Shown here: one piece after another, positions 43,832-54,244 of the stretch
How the letters are laid out: each line of letters opens with the position of its first letter
How positions within the stretch are numbered: the first letter of the stretch is position 1
Assembly (NCBI RefSeq): GCF_001434395.1
Contig: NZ_AZFS01000046.1
Coordinates: forward strand, 1 to 64,000
Direction: 5' to 3'
Length of the DNA stretch: 64,000 nucleotides
Source: Levilactobacillus hammesii DSM 16381
Lineage (GTDB): Bacteria; Bacillota; Bacilli; Lactobacillales; Lactobacillaceae
Translations under genes and position numbers: made by a program
Notes under the pieces: model-generated
The model's database searches: none
What the model was told of the DNA's origin: nothing
The model's input: the letters and a program-made list of their open reading frames with translations, nothing else

Positions 43832-44518
43832 TTAGTCGCGTGCGTTCAAGACTTCTGGTCCGTCTTGGCGACCCACGATTACCGTGTTGACCGTGTCTAA
43901 GAACAGACCGTGTTCAACGACACCCACGATGCCGTTCAACGTGTTGGCAAGTTCGTGGGGATGGTCAATCCGACCTAAGTGAAGGTCGATGATGTAGTTT
44001 TTGGAGTCAGTTAGGACGTGGGTCCCGTCTTCCTTCATCCGGAAGGTTGGGTGCAAGTCCATCTTGTCTAATTTTTCCAAGACGTGGCTGGAGCCAAATG
44101 GAATCACTTCTAGTGGCAATGGGAACTTGCCCAAGTGGTGAACCATCTTGCTTTCATCTACGATCCACATGTTTTTCGTGGAGTTGATGGCTACAATCTT
44201 TTCCCAGAGGTGAGCGGCACCGCCACCCTTGATACCTTGGAAGTTGTCATCGATTTCATCGGCACCGTCGATGGTTAAATCAAGGTGGTCGACTTCGTCA
44301 AGTTGCTTGATGGTGATCCCCAGAGATTCGGCTTGTTCAGCGGAACGGTCTGACGTGGCTACCCCAACAATGCTGAGGCCTTCTTCTTTGACGCGCTTCC
44401 CTAAGGCGTCAATCATGTAACGAACGGTTGAGCCGGTCCCGATTCCTAAAATCATGCCATCTTCAACGTACTTAACGGCTTCTTGGCCAACAAGGGCTTT
44501 TAATGCGTTTTGATCCAT
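43832..44518 (-). CDS. rpiA: Ribose-5-phosphate isomerase A
   Basis: A 228-residue enzyme interconverting ribose-5-P and ribulose-5-P in the pentose phosphate pathway. Motifs [34 protein letters not shown] and [14 protein letters not shown] are all intact, including the catalytic Asp and Glu region. ATG 44518 lies behind GAGGAGTAG. It follows the small acetyltransferase gene by five bases, so the two form an operon. Confidence 0.96.
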   Translation of the reverse strand: MDQNALKALVGQEAVKYVEDGMILGIGTGSTVRYMIDALGKRVKEEGLSIVGVATSDRSAEQAESLGITIKQLDEVDHLDLTIDGADEIDDNFQGIKGGGAAHLWEKIVAINSTKNMWIVDESKMVHHLGKFPLPLEVIPFGSSHVLEKLDKMDLHPTFRMKEDGTHVLTDSKNYIIDLHLGRIDHPHELANTLNGIVGVVEHGLFLDTVNTVIVGRQDGPEVLNARD

Positions 44519-44523
44519 CTTAA

Positions 44524-44862
44524 CTACTCCTCTTCTGTATGTTCTAAGTGTAAGGCAACTGGTCGAATGGCATCCGCACCGTCAACTGGAAGCTGATGGG
44601 CTGCCAATTGGTCGGTGGGATGGGTGGCAAAGTAACGTTTGGCGTATGGATCCAATAACTTAATGCGGACGTCGGCGGCAGTTGCCAATTGGGTAAAACG
44701 TTTTATCAACTGCTCAGCTAACGTGGCCGCGGGCTGTGCGGGGCGTACAAAGATCTGTTCGAGAACCCAGGTGGATTCATCTAGGGACAGGTAGTGTAGA
44801 CTCGCTAGTAACCGGTCATCTTCGCTGATGGCAAGTTCGCCCGGATGTTCCGTCATCGTCAT
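44524..44862 (-). CDS. Small GNAT-like acetyltransferase (YjdJ type)
   Basis: 112 residues with the abbreviated GNAT fold seen in YjdJ-like proteins. The strand [10 protein letters not shown], helix [12 protein letters not shown] and the closing [14 protein letters not shown] (normally CPYVKKYF...HP) match that group. Substrate unknown. ATG 44862 lies nine bases behind AGGGAG; ATG 44856 is the alternative. It is the first gene of a unit with rpiA. Confidence 0.75.
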   Translation of the reverse strand: MTMTEHPGELAISEDDRLLASLHYLSLDESTWVLEQIFVRPAQPAATLAEQLIKRFTQLATAADVRIKLLDPYAKRYFATHPTDQLAAHQLPVDGADAIRPVALHLEHTEEE

Positions 44863-45014
44863 GGTTATTTGCTCCCTTCATGACCAATTTTACTCCTTAA
44901 TTTTGGTCTATCCGCAGGGTCTTGTCAACTAATTTTCGCTGACAGATATTTTTGCTGGCTTTCTGGAGGAAAGGTCGGTACGCTAATAGCAGGTTGATGC
45001 AAAAATAGCACCTA

Positions 45015-45042
45015 TTGTAATCTGCCCGTTGGATGTTAAAAT
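45015..45042 (+). promoter_or_regulatory. Probable dut promoter
   Basis: TTGTAA (45015-45020), a 16-base spacer and TAAAAT (45037-45042), giving a leader of about 140 bases. The gap 44863-45014 shows nothing recognisable. Confidence 0.45.
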
Positions 45043-45188
45043 TAGCTTTTGCGGGAAAAAAGCAGAAGATGCAGGTACGCCCACAACCGACTATTTTGAA
45101 AGTGTGAAGGTTGTGATGGCGCAGATCAAAGAAGTTCGAGACGGCTCTCTAATGGCCGCACAATAATGATAATAAAAGGAGTGTCACG

Positions 45189-45728
45189 ATGCATCGCGGA
45201 TTTGAGATTGTTAGTAAATATGAGGACCAGAATATTAAAGTTCCTTACCGGACCACACAACAGGCAGCCGGTTATGATTTTGAGTGTGCCGAAGATTTTA
45301 CCTTGCCTTCTATCTGGCGGCATGACCTGCTTCACGCGTTCAAACGGTTGTGGCAACGGAATCCTTTAACTACCGAAGAGTTGGTTGCGGGTCAACACAA
45401 TCTGAAACCCTGGTTGGTGCCCACGGGGGTGAAGGCTTACATGGAACCGGGCGAAGTCTTACTACTGGCGAACCGGTCCAGTAACCCGCTGAAACACAAT
45501 CTGATTTTGCCTAACGGGGTCGGCGTGATTGACGCGGACTACTACAACAATGCCAAGAACGAGGGGGAAATCTTCGTTCAGCTGGTCAATGTGGGGCTGA
45601 AAGACGTTGTGATCAAGAAGGGGCAACGGATCGCTCAGGGGATCTTTATGCCGTTCTTACTGGCTGATGGTGAGCGGATTCCCAGTCAACAACGAACCGG
45701 TGGATTTGGGTCGTCGGATCGCAACTAA
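45189..45728 (+). CDS. dut: dUTP diphosphatase (dUTPase)
   Basis: A 179-residue trimeric enzyme that hydrolyses dUTP to dUMP, keeping uracil out of DNA and feeding dTMP synthesis. Motifs: AGYDFE, NRSSNPL, GVGVIDADYYN, KGQRIAQGIF and the C-terminal GGFGSSDR. It carries an insert of about 30 residues (HDLLHAFKRLWQRNPLTTEE) between motifs 1 and 2, as in other lactobacillar dUTPases. AAAAGGAG lies ahead of ATG 45189. radA follows. Confidence 0.93.
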   Translation: MHRGFEIVSKYEDQNIKVPYRTTQQAAGYDFECAEDFTLPSIWRHDLLHAFKRLWQRNPLTTEELVAGQHNLKPWLVPTGVKAYMEPGEVLLLANRSSNPLKHNLILPNGVGVIDADYYNNAKNEGEIFVQLVNVGLKDVVIKKGQRIAQGIFMPFLLADGERIPSQQRTGGFGSSDRN

Positions 45729-45821
45729 ATCTTTACGTTTCAACTGATAGACTAGTGGGGAATTACCCCCTAACTATGCTAAAATAAAAGTGCTGAAAAC
45801 AAACGGATCAGGGGGATGAAC

Positions 45822-47198
45822 GTGGCTAAAACGAAAACGAAATTTGTCTGTCAAAATTGTGATTATAGTTCTCCCCGTTACCTGGGTCGCTGCCCCAATT
45901 GTGGGGAGTGGAACACGATGGTGGAAGAAGTGGTGACGCCGGCCGCCGCCAAGCCGCAGTCAACGCGGACCACCATGACGGGGGAACACTCTAAGCCCCA
46001 GCTAATGAATGAAATCAAGCACACCACCGAGATGCGGGTTAAGACGCAGATGAACGAACTCAACCGCGTGTTGGGTGGTGGGATCGTGCCAGGGTCATTG
46101 ATCCTGATTGGTGGGGATCCCGGCATCGGGAAATCCACGCTACTCTTGCAGGTGTCTGGTCAGCTCAGTGCGACCGGTGGCAAGGTGCTTTACGTGTCCG
46201 GGGAAGAAAGTGCTTCGCAGATCAAGATGCGAGCGGATCGTTTGGTGGTCAATAGCGATCACCTGTACCTCTATCCGGAGACGGATATGGCCAGCATTCG
46301 GGCGAATATCGAAGAGATGCAGCCAGATTACGTCGTGATTGATTCCGTTCAAACGATGCAAGCACCCGGGATTGAGTCCGCGATTGGTTCCGTTTCTCAG
46401 ATTCGGGCGGTCACGGGTGAACTCATGCAGATTGCCAAGACCAATGGCATTACCATCTTCGTGGTGGGGCATGTCACCAAAGGCGGCGCAATCGCTGGGC
46501 CTAAGATTCTGGAACATATGGTGGATACGGTGCTCTACTTCGAAGGGGATCTCCACCATACGTACCGGATCTTGCGTGCAGTTAAAAACCGGTTTGGCTC
46601 AACCAACGAATTGGGAATCTTCGAAATGCGGGAGGGCGGCCTCTATGAGGTGGCCAATCCGTCGGAGATCTTCCTGGAAGAACGGCTGAAGGACGCAACG
46701 GGTTCCGCTATCGTGGTGTCAATGGAAGGGACGCGGCCGATCCTGGTTGAAGTTCAAGCCTTGATTTCGCCGTCCGTCTTTGGGAATGCCCAGCGGACGT
46801 CCAGTGGCCTGGATCGCAACCGGGTGGCCTTACTCATGGCCGTACTGGAGAAACGGGCGAACCTGATGTTACAAAACCAGGATGCCTTCCTCAAGGCGGC
46901 CGGTGGGGTTAAGCTAGACGAACCCGCCATTGATTTGGCCATTGCCATGAGCATTGCGTCCAGCTACCGGGACACGGCAACCAATCCCAGCGACTGTTTT
47001 GTCGGTGAAGTTGGGTTGACCGGTGAGATTCGGCGCGTGAGTCGGATTGAATCACGGGTTGCTGAGGCCAAGAAGCTCGGCTTTAAGCGAATCTTTGTGC
47101 CGAAGAACAACATGCAAGGCTGGACAGCACCGGCTGGCATCGAGGTGGTCGGGGTCTCGACACTCCGCCAGGCACTCAAATTGGCTCTAGATATTTAA
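45822..47198 (+). CDS. radA: DNA repair protein RadA
   Basis: A 458-residue recombination helicase that helps branch migration during homologous recombination. The N-terminus has a four-cysteine zinc finger (CQNC, CPNC), then Walker [11 protein letters not shown], Walker [10 protein letters not shown], the KNRFG motif and a C-terminal Lon-protease-like domain without an active protease. GTG 45822 is preferred, five bases behind AGGGGGA; ATG 45816 is too close. The PIN-TRAM gene follows. Confidence 0.95.
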   Translation: MAKTKTKFVCQNCDYSSPRYLGRCPNCGEWNTMVEEVVTPAAAKPQSTRTTMTGEHSKPQLMNEIKHTTEMRVKTQMNELNRVLGGGIVPGSLILIGGDPGIGKSTLLLQVSGQLSATGGKVLYVSGEESASQIKMRADRLVVNSDHLYLYPETDMASIRANIEEMQPDYVVIDSVQTMQAPGIESAIGSVSQIRAVTGELMQIAKTNGITIFVVGHVTKGGAIAGPKILEHMVDTVLYFEGDLHHTYRILRAVKNRFGSTNELGIFEMREGGLYEVANPSEIFLEERLKDATGSAIVVSMEGTRPILVEVQALISPSVFGNAQRTSSGLDRNRVALLMAVLEKRANLMLQNQDAFLKAAGGVKLDEPAIDLAIAMSIASSYRDTATNPSDCFVGEVGLTGEIRRVSRIESRVAEAKKLGFKRIFVPKNNMQGWTAPAGIEVVGVSTLRQALKLALDI

Positions 47199-47280
47199 GC
47201 AGTTAACGATTTAAGTGGTGAGCGTTAGACTTAGCTAGGAGACTTAAAATCAAGGCAACAACGCGAAGGGAGGTGAACGT

Positions 47281-48441
47281 ATGCGTAAGAAAACAGTTAT
47301 TCTCGTGATCTTTGCCATCTTGGGTGGCGTCATGGGGGTCGCTTATCTTTCCCGCTTCTGGCACGTGATCGGTGTCACCAGTCCGCTGGTCAACAATGCC
47401 TTAGTCAACATTTTAATTGGTGCAATTATTTTCCTTATTCTGGGTGTGCTGTTCGCGGGACTGATTATGCGCGTGGTGGGTAAGTTAGAAGCTTACTTGA
47501 ACCGGCAAAACCCGATGACGATTCTTTTCGGTAGCTTGGGCGCTATTATCAGTTTAGCCCTCGCCTTGCTGATTTCATCGTTTCTATTCCGGGTGCCATC
47601 GTTCTTTATTGGGACGGTGATTCCTTGGATTTTGATGCTACTTTTTGGTTATTTAGGCTTCCGGATTGGGACCCGACTCAGTAAGATTCGGGTCGAAGAA
47701 TGGCGCAAGTTGTTCCAGTCGCGGAGCAAGAAGGCCAGTGAAGAAGAATCTAAGAAGGTCATTGACAAGCCGGCAGAGCCGAACTTCCATCATTACAAGA
47801 TCTTGGATACCAACATCCTTATTGACGGTCGGATCTACGACTTAGCGAAGACGGGCTTCCTTGAAGGAACGCTGTTAGTGCCCAACTTTGTGTTGTATGA
47901 ATTGCAGTATATCGCGGATTCCAGCGATTCCATCAAGCGAGTTCGGGGTCGCCGGGGTTTGGATATTTTAAACAAGTTACAAAATGAAAACATCATGCCC
48001 ATCGAAATGTACGAGGGCGACTTCGAGGATATTCCGGAGGTTGATAGCAAATTAATCCGATTGGCCAAGGAAAACGGTGGGGTCATTGTCACCAATGACT
48101 ACAACCTGAATAAGGTGATTCAGTTCCAAAATGTTCAGGTCTTGAACATCAATTCCTTAGCGAATGCTTTAAAGCCACGCGTGATTCCGGGTGAAAACCT
48201 CCACGTGATGGTGGTGAAGAACGGGACGGAACGGCAACAAGGGGTGGCTTACCTCGACGATGGCACGATGGTGGTTGTTGAAGATGGAAAATACTTTATC
48301 AACAAACAACTGGATGTCGTGGTAACGAGTGCCATTCAGACTGACGCAGGTCGGATGATCTTCGCCAAGCCCGTCCACTCGAGTCGTAACATTGAAGAAG
48401 ATGCTAAAAAATCGACGAATAAGTCGAAACGGTCACGTTAA
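47281..48441 (+). CDS. yacL: PIN-TRAM domain membrane protein (YacL)
   Basis: A 386-residue protein with four N-terminal membrane helices (about 1-125), a PIN nuclease domain (DTNILIDGRIYDL with the first acidic residues at about 178-186; further Asp in VTNDYNLN) and a C-terminal TRAM RNA-binding domain (about 290-350). It sits between radA and gltX as in many Firmicutes. Nuclease activity and targets are not established. AGGGAGGTG precedes ATG 47281. Confidence 0.92.
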   Translation: MRKKTVILVIFAILGGVMGVAYLSRFWHVIGVTSPLVNNALVNILIGAIIFLILGVLFAGLIMRVVGKLEAYLNRQNPMTILFGSLGAIISLALALLISSFLFRVPSFFIGTVIPWILMLLFGYLGFRIGTRLSKIRVEEWRKLFQSRSKKASEEESKKVIDKPAEPNFHHYKILDTNILIDGRIYDLAKTGFLEGTLLVPNFVLYELQYIADSSDSIKRVRGRRGLDILNKLQNENIMPIEMYEGDFEDIPEVDSKLIRLAKENGGVIVTNDYNLNKVIQFQNVQVLNINSLANALKPRVIPGENLHVMVVKNGTERQQGVAYLDDGTMVVVEDGKYFINKQLDVVVTSAIQTDAGRMIFAKPVHSSRNIEEDAKKSTNKSKRSR

Positions 48442-48583
48442 CCGTGGGTGATTTCGCGAATTTCAGAAAGATTAAGGGACATACCTTTATTTTTCCGGAT
48501 GAGCATTGTACACTTAGAGCAATGTGTCATGTAACAGTTAACACCTAAAATACGTAAATAATGGAGAAAGAGGCGCAAACGTT

Positions 48584-50074
48584 TTGGCGAAAAATTCAAT
48601 TCGGGTTCGGTACGCACCGAGTCCTACCGGTCATTTGCACATTGGTAATGCCCGGACAGCGATCTTTAATTACTTATTTGCCCGGCACAACAAGGGTAAG
48701 TTCATCATCAGAATCGAAGATACCGATACGAAACGGAACATCGCGGATGGTGAAAGAAGCCAATTAGAAAACTTGAAGTGGTTGGGTTTGGACTGGGATG
48801 AAGGTCCCGATGTTGGTGGTGACTACGGTCCTTACCGGCAATCCGAACGGCGTGACATTTACACGCCACTCATCCAACAATTGTTAGATGAAGGCAAGGC
48901 TTACGAATCTTACCGGACGGAAGAAGAATTACAAGCCGACCGGGAAGCCCAAAAAGCACGCAAGGAAATGCCACACTACGAATATGAATACGCTGGGATG
49001 GACGAAGACGAAAAGCAAGCCGCTATCGACGCCGCTAAGGCTAAGGGCTTGAAGCCAGTTATTCGTTTCCGCGTGCCTAAGGATGAAATCTTTGCTTGGG
49101 ACGACATGGTTAAGGGCAACGTTTCCTTTAACTCCGATACCATCGGTGGTGACTTCGTCATTGCTAAGCGTGATGGAATGCCAACGTACAACTTTGCCGT
49201 TGTCGTTGACGACCACAAGATGGCCATCAGCCACGTTTTCCGTGGCGACGACCACGTGGCCAACACGCCTAAGCAATTGATGATCTACCAAGCCTTTGGT
49301 TGGGAAGCCCCTAAGTTTGGGCACATGAGCCTGATCATCAGCAAGGATACCGGTAAGAAGTTATCCAAGCGTGACGAATCCGTGCTTCAATTCATCGAAC
49401 AATACCGTGACCTGGGTTACTTACCAGAAGCCATGTTCAACTTCATTCTGTTGTTGGGCTGGTCACCAGTGGGTGAAGATGAAATCTTTAACCGGAAGCA
49501 ATTCATCAAGATGTATGATGAAACCCGCTTGAGTTCATCACCTGCCACGTTTGACAGTGACAAGCTGGAATGGTTGAACAACCGTTACGTCAAGGATGCT
49601 GATGACAGCACCGTCATGGACTTGGCCTTGAAGCAATTAATCAAGGCGGGGAACATCCCAGCTAACCCAGATACCAACACGATCGAATGGTCGCGTCAGT
49701 TGATCAACCTGTACAAGCGTCAAATGAGTTACATGGCACAGATCAACGATATGGCCTCCGTCTTCTTCGAAGAACCAGAACAAGTGACTGGCGACGCCTT
49801 AGAAGAAATCAGCAATGACACGGCCCCTGTTGTTTTGAAGGCCTTTGCTGCAGAGATCGAAAAGCTGGACCTGTTCGATTCCGTTGAAATCTTCCACGTA
49901 ATCAAGCGTGTTCAAGCACAGACTGGGATCAAGGGTCGTCAATTATGGATGCCAATCCGAATTGCCGTTACCCACGAAATGCACGGTCCAGAATTACCTG
50001 AATCAATTGAATTAGTCGGTCGCGAGACTGCATTACAACACATTCACCAAACTTTAGCACAGCTCGAAGGCTAA
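48584..50074 (+). CDS. gltX: Glutamyl-tRNA synthetase
   Basis: A 496-residue class I synthetase that charges tRNA-Glu, and in organisms of this type also tRNA-Gln before amidation. The HIGH-type motif is [10 protein letters not shown] and the KMSKS-type motif is KLSKRDE. Translation starts at TTG 48584 with AAAGAGG 10 bases upstream. Codon use is that of a highly expressed gene. A terminator separates it from cysS. Confidence 0.96.
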   Translation: MAKNSIRVRYAPSPTGHLHIGNARTAIFNYLFARHNKGKFIIRIEDTDTKRNIADGERSQLENLKWLGLDWDEGPDVGGDYGPYRQSERRDIYTPLIQQLLDEGKAYESYRTEEELQADREAQKARKEMPHYEYEYAGMDEDEKQAAIDAAKAKGLKPVIRFRVPKDEIFAWDDMVKGNVSFNSDTIGGDFVIAKRDGMPTYNFAVVVDDHKMAISHVFRGDDHVANTPKQLMIYQAFGWEAPKFGHMSLIISKDTGKKLSKRDESVLQFIEQYRDLGYLPEAMFNFILLLGWSPVGEDEIFNRKQFIKMYDETRLSSSPATFDSDKLEWLNNRYVKDADDSTVMDLALKQLIKAGNIPANPDTNTIEWSRQLINLYKRQMSYMAQINDMASVFFEEPEQVTGDALEEISNDTAPVVLKAFAAEIEKLDLFDSVEIFHVIKRVQAQTGIKGRQLWMPIRIAVTHEMHGPELPESIELVGRETALQHIHQTLAQLEG

Positions 50075-50086
50075 TGTTTTGGTAAA

Positions 50087-50127
50087 GAAGCCGGATGAGG
50101 GGCCATTAGCCGCTCATTCGGCTTTTT
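50087..50127 (+). terminator. gltX terminator
   Basis: AGCCGGATGAG pairs with CTCATTCGGCT, followed by T. Confidence 0.92.
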
Positions 50128-50143
50128 GCTAACCGCTCGGATA

Positions 50144-50152
50144 TGCTACAAT
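50144..50152 (+). promoter_or_regulatory. cysS operon promoter (extended -10)
   Basis: TGCTACAAT gives an extended -10 box; the -35 is weak. The leader of about 140 bases contains GGGGTG and CACCCC segments that could pair, but no T-box consensus. Confidence 0.5.
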
Positions 50153-50300
50153 GGAGCTAACTCATTCGATGGGTGGGGTGACGCTCGGCCGTGCTGGTTT
50201 AGGTGTTGGCATTTAGCATTGTGGCCCCAGATGATTGCCTAGGGGCACCCCCGTCGAAACAAAGCAAAATATAAATAAGTTACGCGAAAGGAGCCTCGCG

Positions 50301-51713
50301 ATGCTCAAAGTCTTTAATACCATGACCCGCCAGAAAGAAACGTTCGAACCAATCACTCCCGGAGTGGTTAACATGTACGTCTGTGGCCCAACCGTTTATA
50401 ACTATATTCATATTGGCAACGCGCGGAGTGCCATTGCCTTTGATACAATCCGGCGGTATTTCGAATACCGCGGCTATCAGGTGAAGTATATTTCTAACTT
50501 TACCGATGTCGATGACAAGATGATTAAGCAAGCCAAAAAGTTAGGGATCACCGTTCCTGAATTGGGTGATCGCTTTATCAAAGCCTTCAAGGAGGACACG
50601 GCAGCCTTAAACATTGAACCCGCGACCGCTAATCCCCGGGCCACGGAGCATATTCCAGAAATTATTACGTTTGTGCAGGACCTGATTGATAAGGGCTACG
50701 CCTATCCAGTTGATGGGGATGTCTATTACCGGGCACACAAGTTTGCCCACTACGGTGAACTGTCCCACCAGAACCTGAACGAGTTGGAAGAAGGGGCTTC
50801 CCAGCACACGAATGATGAGGAAACGGCCCGCAAGGAAGATCCCGTTGACTTCGCGCTCTGGAAGGGTGCCAAGCCGGGAGAAATCTCCTGGCCGTCGCCG
50901 TGGGGCGCTGGTCGTCCGGGCTGGCACATCGAATGCTCGGTTATGTCGACGCATTATTTGGGCGATACCTTTGATATTCACGGTGGCGGCGAGGATTTGA
51001 CCTTCCCCCATCATGAAAATGAAATTGCCCAAAGTGAAGCCAAGACCGGCAAAACCTTCGTGCATTACTGGTTACACAACGGTTTCGTCACGGTTGGCGA
51101 TGAGAACGAAAAGATGAGCAAGTCACTCGGCAACTTTGTCACGGTGCACGACATCTTGAAGACCGTCGACCCACAGACGTTGCGGTTCTTTATGGCCACG
51201 ACCCAGTATCGTCGGCCAATCCAGTACAGTCAGCGGAATCTGGACACGGCTGAACGGAACTTGGAGCGCCTGCAAACGGCCTACAACAACATGGGGTACC
51301 GCTTAAAAGATGCTGAAGCGGGGAATGATCCCAAGGTTGAGCAGGAGACCCGGCAGATCATCGCCGATTATAATGACGCCATGGACGATGATTTTAACGT
51401 GCAAAACGGGGTGGCTAAGGTTCATGACTTGGCACGACTCGGCAACGTTTACGCAGAACGGCCGGTGGTCTTCAGTGGGACGCTGGACTTCATTCGGCAA
51501 ACCTTGGCCGATCTACTGAGCGTCTTCGGCGTAAAGTTAGCCGAGGCCGCAACGTTAGATGATGATCGCATCCAGGCCCTCATCGATGAACGCCTAGCCG
51601 CACGGCAGAACCGCAACTTTGAACGCAGTGACGAGATTCGCGAACAATTGAAGAACCAAGGGATTATCTTGGAAGATACGCCCCAAGGGACGCGTTGGAG
51701 AAAGGGAAATTAA
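50301..51713 (+). CDS. cysS: Cysteinyl-tRNA synthetase
   Basis: A 470-residue class I synthetase. The HIGH motif is [11 protein letters not shown], the KMSKS motif is [10 protein letters not shown], and zinc ligands are in CGPTVYN, WHIECS and HHENE. ATG 50301 follows GAAAGGAG nine bases upstream; the longer frame from 50235 has no signal. It overlaps mrnC by one base (TAATG), beginning a tightly coupled run cysS-mrnC-rlmB-rae1. Confidence 0.96.
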   Translation: MLKVFNTMTRQKETFEPITPGVVNMYVCGPTVYNYIHIGNARSAIAFDTIRRYFEYRGYQVKYISNFTDVDDKMIKQAKKLGITVPELGDRFIKAFKEDTAALNIEPATANPRATEHIPEIITFVQDLIDKGYAYPVDGDVYYRAHKFAHYGELSHQNLNELEEGASQHTNDEETARKEDPVDFALWKGAKPGEISWPSPWGAGRPGWHIECSVMSTHYLGDTFDIHGGGEDLTFPHHENEIAQSEAKTGKTFVHYWLHNGFVTVGDENEKMSKSLGNFVTVHDILKTVDPQTLRFFMATTQYRRPIQYSQRNLDTAERNLERLQTAYNNMGYRLKDAEAGNDPKVEQETRQIIADYNDAMDDDFNVQNGVAKVHDLARLGNVYAERPVVFSGTLDFIRQTLADLLSVFGVKLAEAATLDDDRIQALIDERLAARQNRNFERSDEIREQLKNQGIILEDTPQGTRWRKGN

Positions 51714-52132
51714 TGACTGAACACACAGAACAAGTCGATTTTCGACAATTAAACGGGGTCGCATTGGCCTACATGGGCGATGCCGCCTACGAAGTAATTA
51801 TTCGGCAACACTTGATTGCGGAGGGCCTGGCTAAGCCTAACCATCTGCAGAAGAAGGCGACCCATTACGTCTCAGCCAAGGCCCAGGCCGCACTGATTGA
51901 CTTGATGGAAACCGATGGTATTTTGAGCGACGAGGAATGGACGATGTTTAAGCGCGGACGTAATGCCAAAAGCTATACGCACGCCAAGAACACGGACGTG
52001 GTGACCTACCGGATTTCGACCGGATTTGAAGCGCTGATGGGTTACTTAGCCCTCAGTGGCCGTCAAGACCGGGTCAACGCGTTGGGTAAATGGTGCATTG
52101 AACAAGTAGAAGCGGGGCGGACTGAAAAATGA
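51713..52132 (+). CDS. mrnC: Mini-ribonuclease 3
   Basis: A 139-residue RNase III catalytic domain without the double-stranded RNA-binding domain; it matures the 23S rRNA ends. The signature [14 protein letters not shown] with acidic metal ligands is near residues 18-31, and [10 protein letters not shown] follows. Its ATG overlaps the cysS stop, and its stop overlaps the rlmB start (ATGA). Confidence 0.95.
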   Translation: MTEHTEQVDFRQLNGVALAYMGDAAYEVIIRQHLIAEGLAKPNHLQKKATHYVSAKAQAALIDLMETDGILSDEEWTMFKRGRNAKSYTHAKNTDVVTYRISTGFEALMGYLALSGRQDRVNALGKWCIEQVEAGRTEK

Positions 52133-52896
52133 GACCAGAACAAGACAATGACGCAGCAAATGACTTTGTGATTGGCCGGCATCCAGCCGTTGCGGCCTTA
52201 CGGAGTCAGCAAACCATCAACAAGGTATTTCTGCAGAGTGGCCTCAAGGCCGAAGCCATTGATGAAATTCGGCAATTGGCGCAAAAGCGGCACTTGGTGA
52301 TTTCAGAGGTACCTAAGCAAAAATTAGATCAATTGACGGATCATCAGAATCATCAAGGGGTTGTCCTGGGCGTAGCCGCCTTTGAATATGCCAGTGTCGA
52401 TGACTTATTTGCCAAGGCCGAGGCTGCCGGCGAAGCCCCATTCTTCCTGATTCTGGATGGCGTTGAAGATCCCCACAACCTGGGGTCGATTCTGCGGACG
52501 GCTGATGCAAGTGGCGTTCACGGGATTATCATTCCCAAGCGCCGAGCAGTGGGCTTGACCTCCACGGTTGCCAAAACGTCAACGGGGGCCATTGAAACGG
52601 TACCCGTCGCGCGAGTGACAAACCTGGTGAACACGGTTCGTGATTTGAAGGAACGCGGCATGTGGATCTTTGGTACCGACATGGAAGGCACCGACTACCG
52701 TGACTGGAACGCGAAGGGCGCCGTTGGTCTGATCATCGGGAATGAAGGCAAGGGTATTTCACGCTTGCTGAAGGAGACCGTTGACGAAATGCTGACGATT
52801 CCGATGGTGGGTTCCGTTCAAAGCCTGAACGCCAGTGTGGCCGCCGGACTCTTGATGTACCAAGGCTTCAGCTCACGGCACCCGGTCCAACACTGA
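52129..52896 (+). CDS. rlmB: 23S rRNA (guanosine-2'-O-)-methyltransferase RlmB
   Basis: A 255-residue SPOUT-class enzyme that methylates G2251 of the 23S rRNA peptidyl-transferase loop. The N-terminus ([12 protein letters not shown]) is the substrate-binding domain. The knot motifs [26 protein letters not shown] and [13 protein letters not shown] are complete. The start overlaps the mrnC stop by four bases. Confidence 0.95.
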   Translation: MRPEQDNDAANDFVIGRHPAVAALRSQQTINKVFLQSGLKAEAIDEIRQLAQKRHLVISEVPKQKLDQLTDHQNHQGVVLGVAAFEYASVDDLFAKAEAAGEAPFFLILDGVEDPHNLGSILRTADASGVHGIIIPKRRAVGLTSTVAKTSTGAIETVPVARVTNLVNTVRDLKERGMWIFGTDMEGTDYRDWNAKGAVGLIIGNEGKGISRLLKETVDEMLTIPMVGSVQSLNASVAAGLLMYQGFSSRHPVQH

Positions 52897-52918
52897 ACGA
52901 AGGGATGAGCGCGGGAAA

Positions 52919-53470
52919 ATGAAAGAAGACATTCTGATTGTCGACGCCTATAACATGATCGGCAACTGGCCCAAGCTCAACCGGCTAAAGCTTAACGATC
53001 GGTTACCAGAGGCCAGGGACTTGCTCTTGACCATGTTGGCAAATTATAAAAAGTTGCGTGATGCGTCCATTACGGTGGTCTTTGATGCGATGTACGTGCC
53101 CGGTATCTCTAAGAGTTACAAGCAATTTGATCTAGAAGTTGTTTGGACGAACCGTGATGAGACGGCCGACAGTTACATTGAACGGATTGCCAAGGAACGC
53201 CAAACACGCTTCACACAGGTGACCGTTGCCACCAGCGACCAAGCGGAACAGTGGACGATCTTTTCCGAAGGAGCGTTGCGGATTCCGGCGGGCGAGTTAC
53301 TCCGTGATATTGAACGGGCCCAAAACGAGGTCAAACAAACGGCTCGCGAGTTTGCGGACAAGGGCTTAGTGCGCAAATCACCGTGGAATGACCAGCAGTT
53401 ATTTAAGCTAGAAAAGTTGCGGGACCAAATGATGGCACAACCTAACCGTCAGAAGAAACCGAAACGGTAG
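52919..53470 (+). CDS. rae1: Ribosome-associated endoribonuclease Rae1 (YacP, NYN domain)
   Basis: A 183-residue PIN-like NYN nuclease. In Bacillus subtilis Rae1 cuts mRNA in the ribosomal A site. The first acidic motif is IVDAYNMIG, with later Asp in VVFDAMY, NRDETADSYIE and TVATSDQAEQ. A basic tail (RQKKPKR) would help ribosome or RNA contact. It starts 22 bases behind rlmB and ends the cysS run. Confidence 0.92.
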   Translation: MKEDILIVDAYNMIGNWPKLNRLKLNDRLPEARDLLLTMLANYKKLRDASITVVFDAMYVPGISKSYKQFDLEVVWTNRDETADSYIERIAKERQTRFTQVTVATSDQAEQWTIFSEGALRIPAGELLRDIERAQNEVKQTAREFADKGLVRKSPWNDQQLFKLEKLRDQMMAQPNRQKKPKR

Positions 53471-53489
53471 GTCACCAAGGTCTTACTAT

Positions 53490-53527
53490 TACTAACGAAA
53501 AAATAAGCGGATGAGTCTCACTTTTTT
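53490..53527 (+). terminator. Terminator-like repeat (TACTAACGAAAAAA type) behind rae1
   Basis: TACTAACGAAAAAA, then a short GAGTCTC-centred stem and TTTTTT. It matches the module at 8176-8214. Confidence 0.5.
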
Positions 53528-53563
53528 GAAAGATGTGGGCTTAATCAGCGATGAATACCTGAG

Positions 53564-53606
53564 AGTCAGCTGTCGGTCTGAACGTGGACTGGGAGCTGGC
53601 TTTTTT
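53564..53606 (+). terminator. Second terminator behind rae1
   Basis: AGTCAGCT pairs with AGCTGGCT (one G-U) around a 22-base loop, followed by six T. Confidence 0.65.
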
Positions 53607-53658
53607 GAGCTATCTCCAAGATCGTTGTCATGCCTAGTGGTTGCAACGATTGGGTTAG

Positions 53659-54085
53659 CTGGCCGCCTCCCGTTCGCCGAATTTGGTCCGGAACGGAAAA
53701 TAGTGTGGAAGACGGCGATTAGCTACCTGATGGAACACGTTTCGACTATGTTGTCTGAAGTCGTCCAAGATAGACCGCTTGGAAAATCCCACGGCTGAGC
53801 CCAAATTCAGCTTCACTCATGGCTGCGATGATCGTCAGACATCAATGAGCAAGTGTGAAGGTTCGATTAGGGTGATGCCAATATTGCAGTAAGTCCACAC
53901 CGTTAACCGGAGGCGGCCAGAGATGGAGGCAGCCGTGACGACGGTGTTAGCCGATGATTTTCGGCTTACAGCGTGGGACGTGTTTGGAGACCGGTGAACT
54001 TTGCCGGGCTTCAAATCGAGCCGGAGGACCGCTTCTCAGTCCGCAGGCGGTCCCCACAGCAGCCGGAATCTCTGGCAGTCGCAGG
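53659..54085 (+). repeat. Copy D of the large structured intergenic element
   Basis: A copy in the 770-base gap between rae1 and sigH. The left terminal arm (53659-53678) is intact; the right arm is lost, so the end is approximate. Domain I closes with GCCGAATTTGG and CCAAATTCAGC (53676-53686 with 53801-53811, one mismatch). Domain II closes with CCAGAGAT/ATCTCTGG (53917-53924 with 54068-54075) and holds TGT-T-AGCCGA/TCGGCT-T-ACA (53945-53954 with 53961-53970) and the A-G mismatch hairpin 53983-54015. Its second half is nearly identical to copy B, its first half is not. A small hairpin, ATCGTTG/CAACGAT (53621-53627 with 53644-53650), precedes it. Confidence 0.8.
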
Positions 54086-54244
54086 TGGCATCGCATCGGT
54101 AAGCCACGTAGGACCAACGCCGTAAAGGGGAGCAAACCGTCCAGCTTGCAGATATTTAAAAATAAATCAAATTTAAACGTTCGTTCGCTCGGTTAGCCAG
54201 GCAACCTTCCGTAGACTAGAGGTATGCTAAAGGAGGGATTCTCA

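Noticed and set aside
45029-45166. A 45-codon frame upstream of dut (LDVKISFCGKK... to MAAQ)
   Set aside because: Only a TTG start without a ribosome binding site, and it falls in the probable dut leader. Kept as a possible remnant, not called.
50153-50300. A T-box riboswitch before cysS
   Set aside because: The leader is too short and lacks the T-box consensus and the specifier-loop layout; GGGTGGGGTGACGC is only superficially similar.
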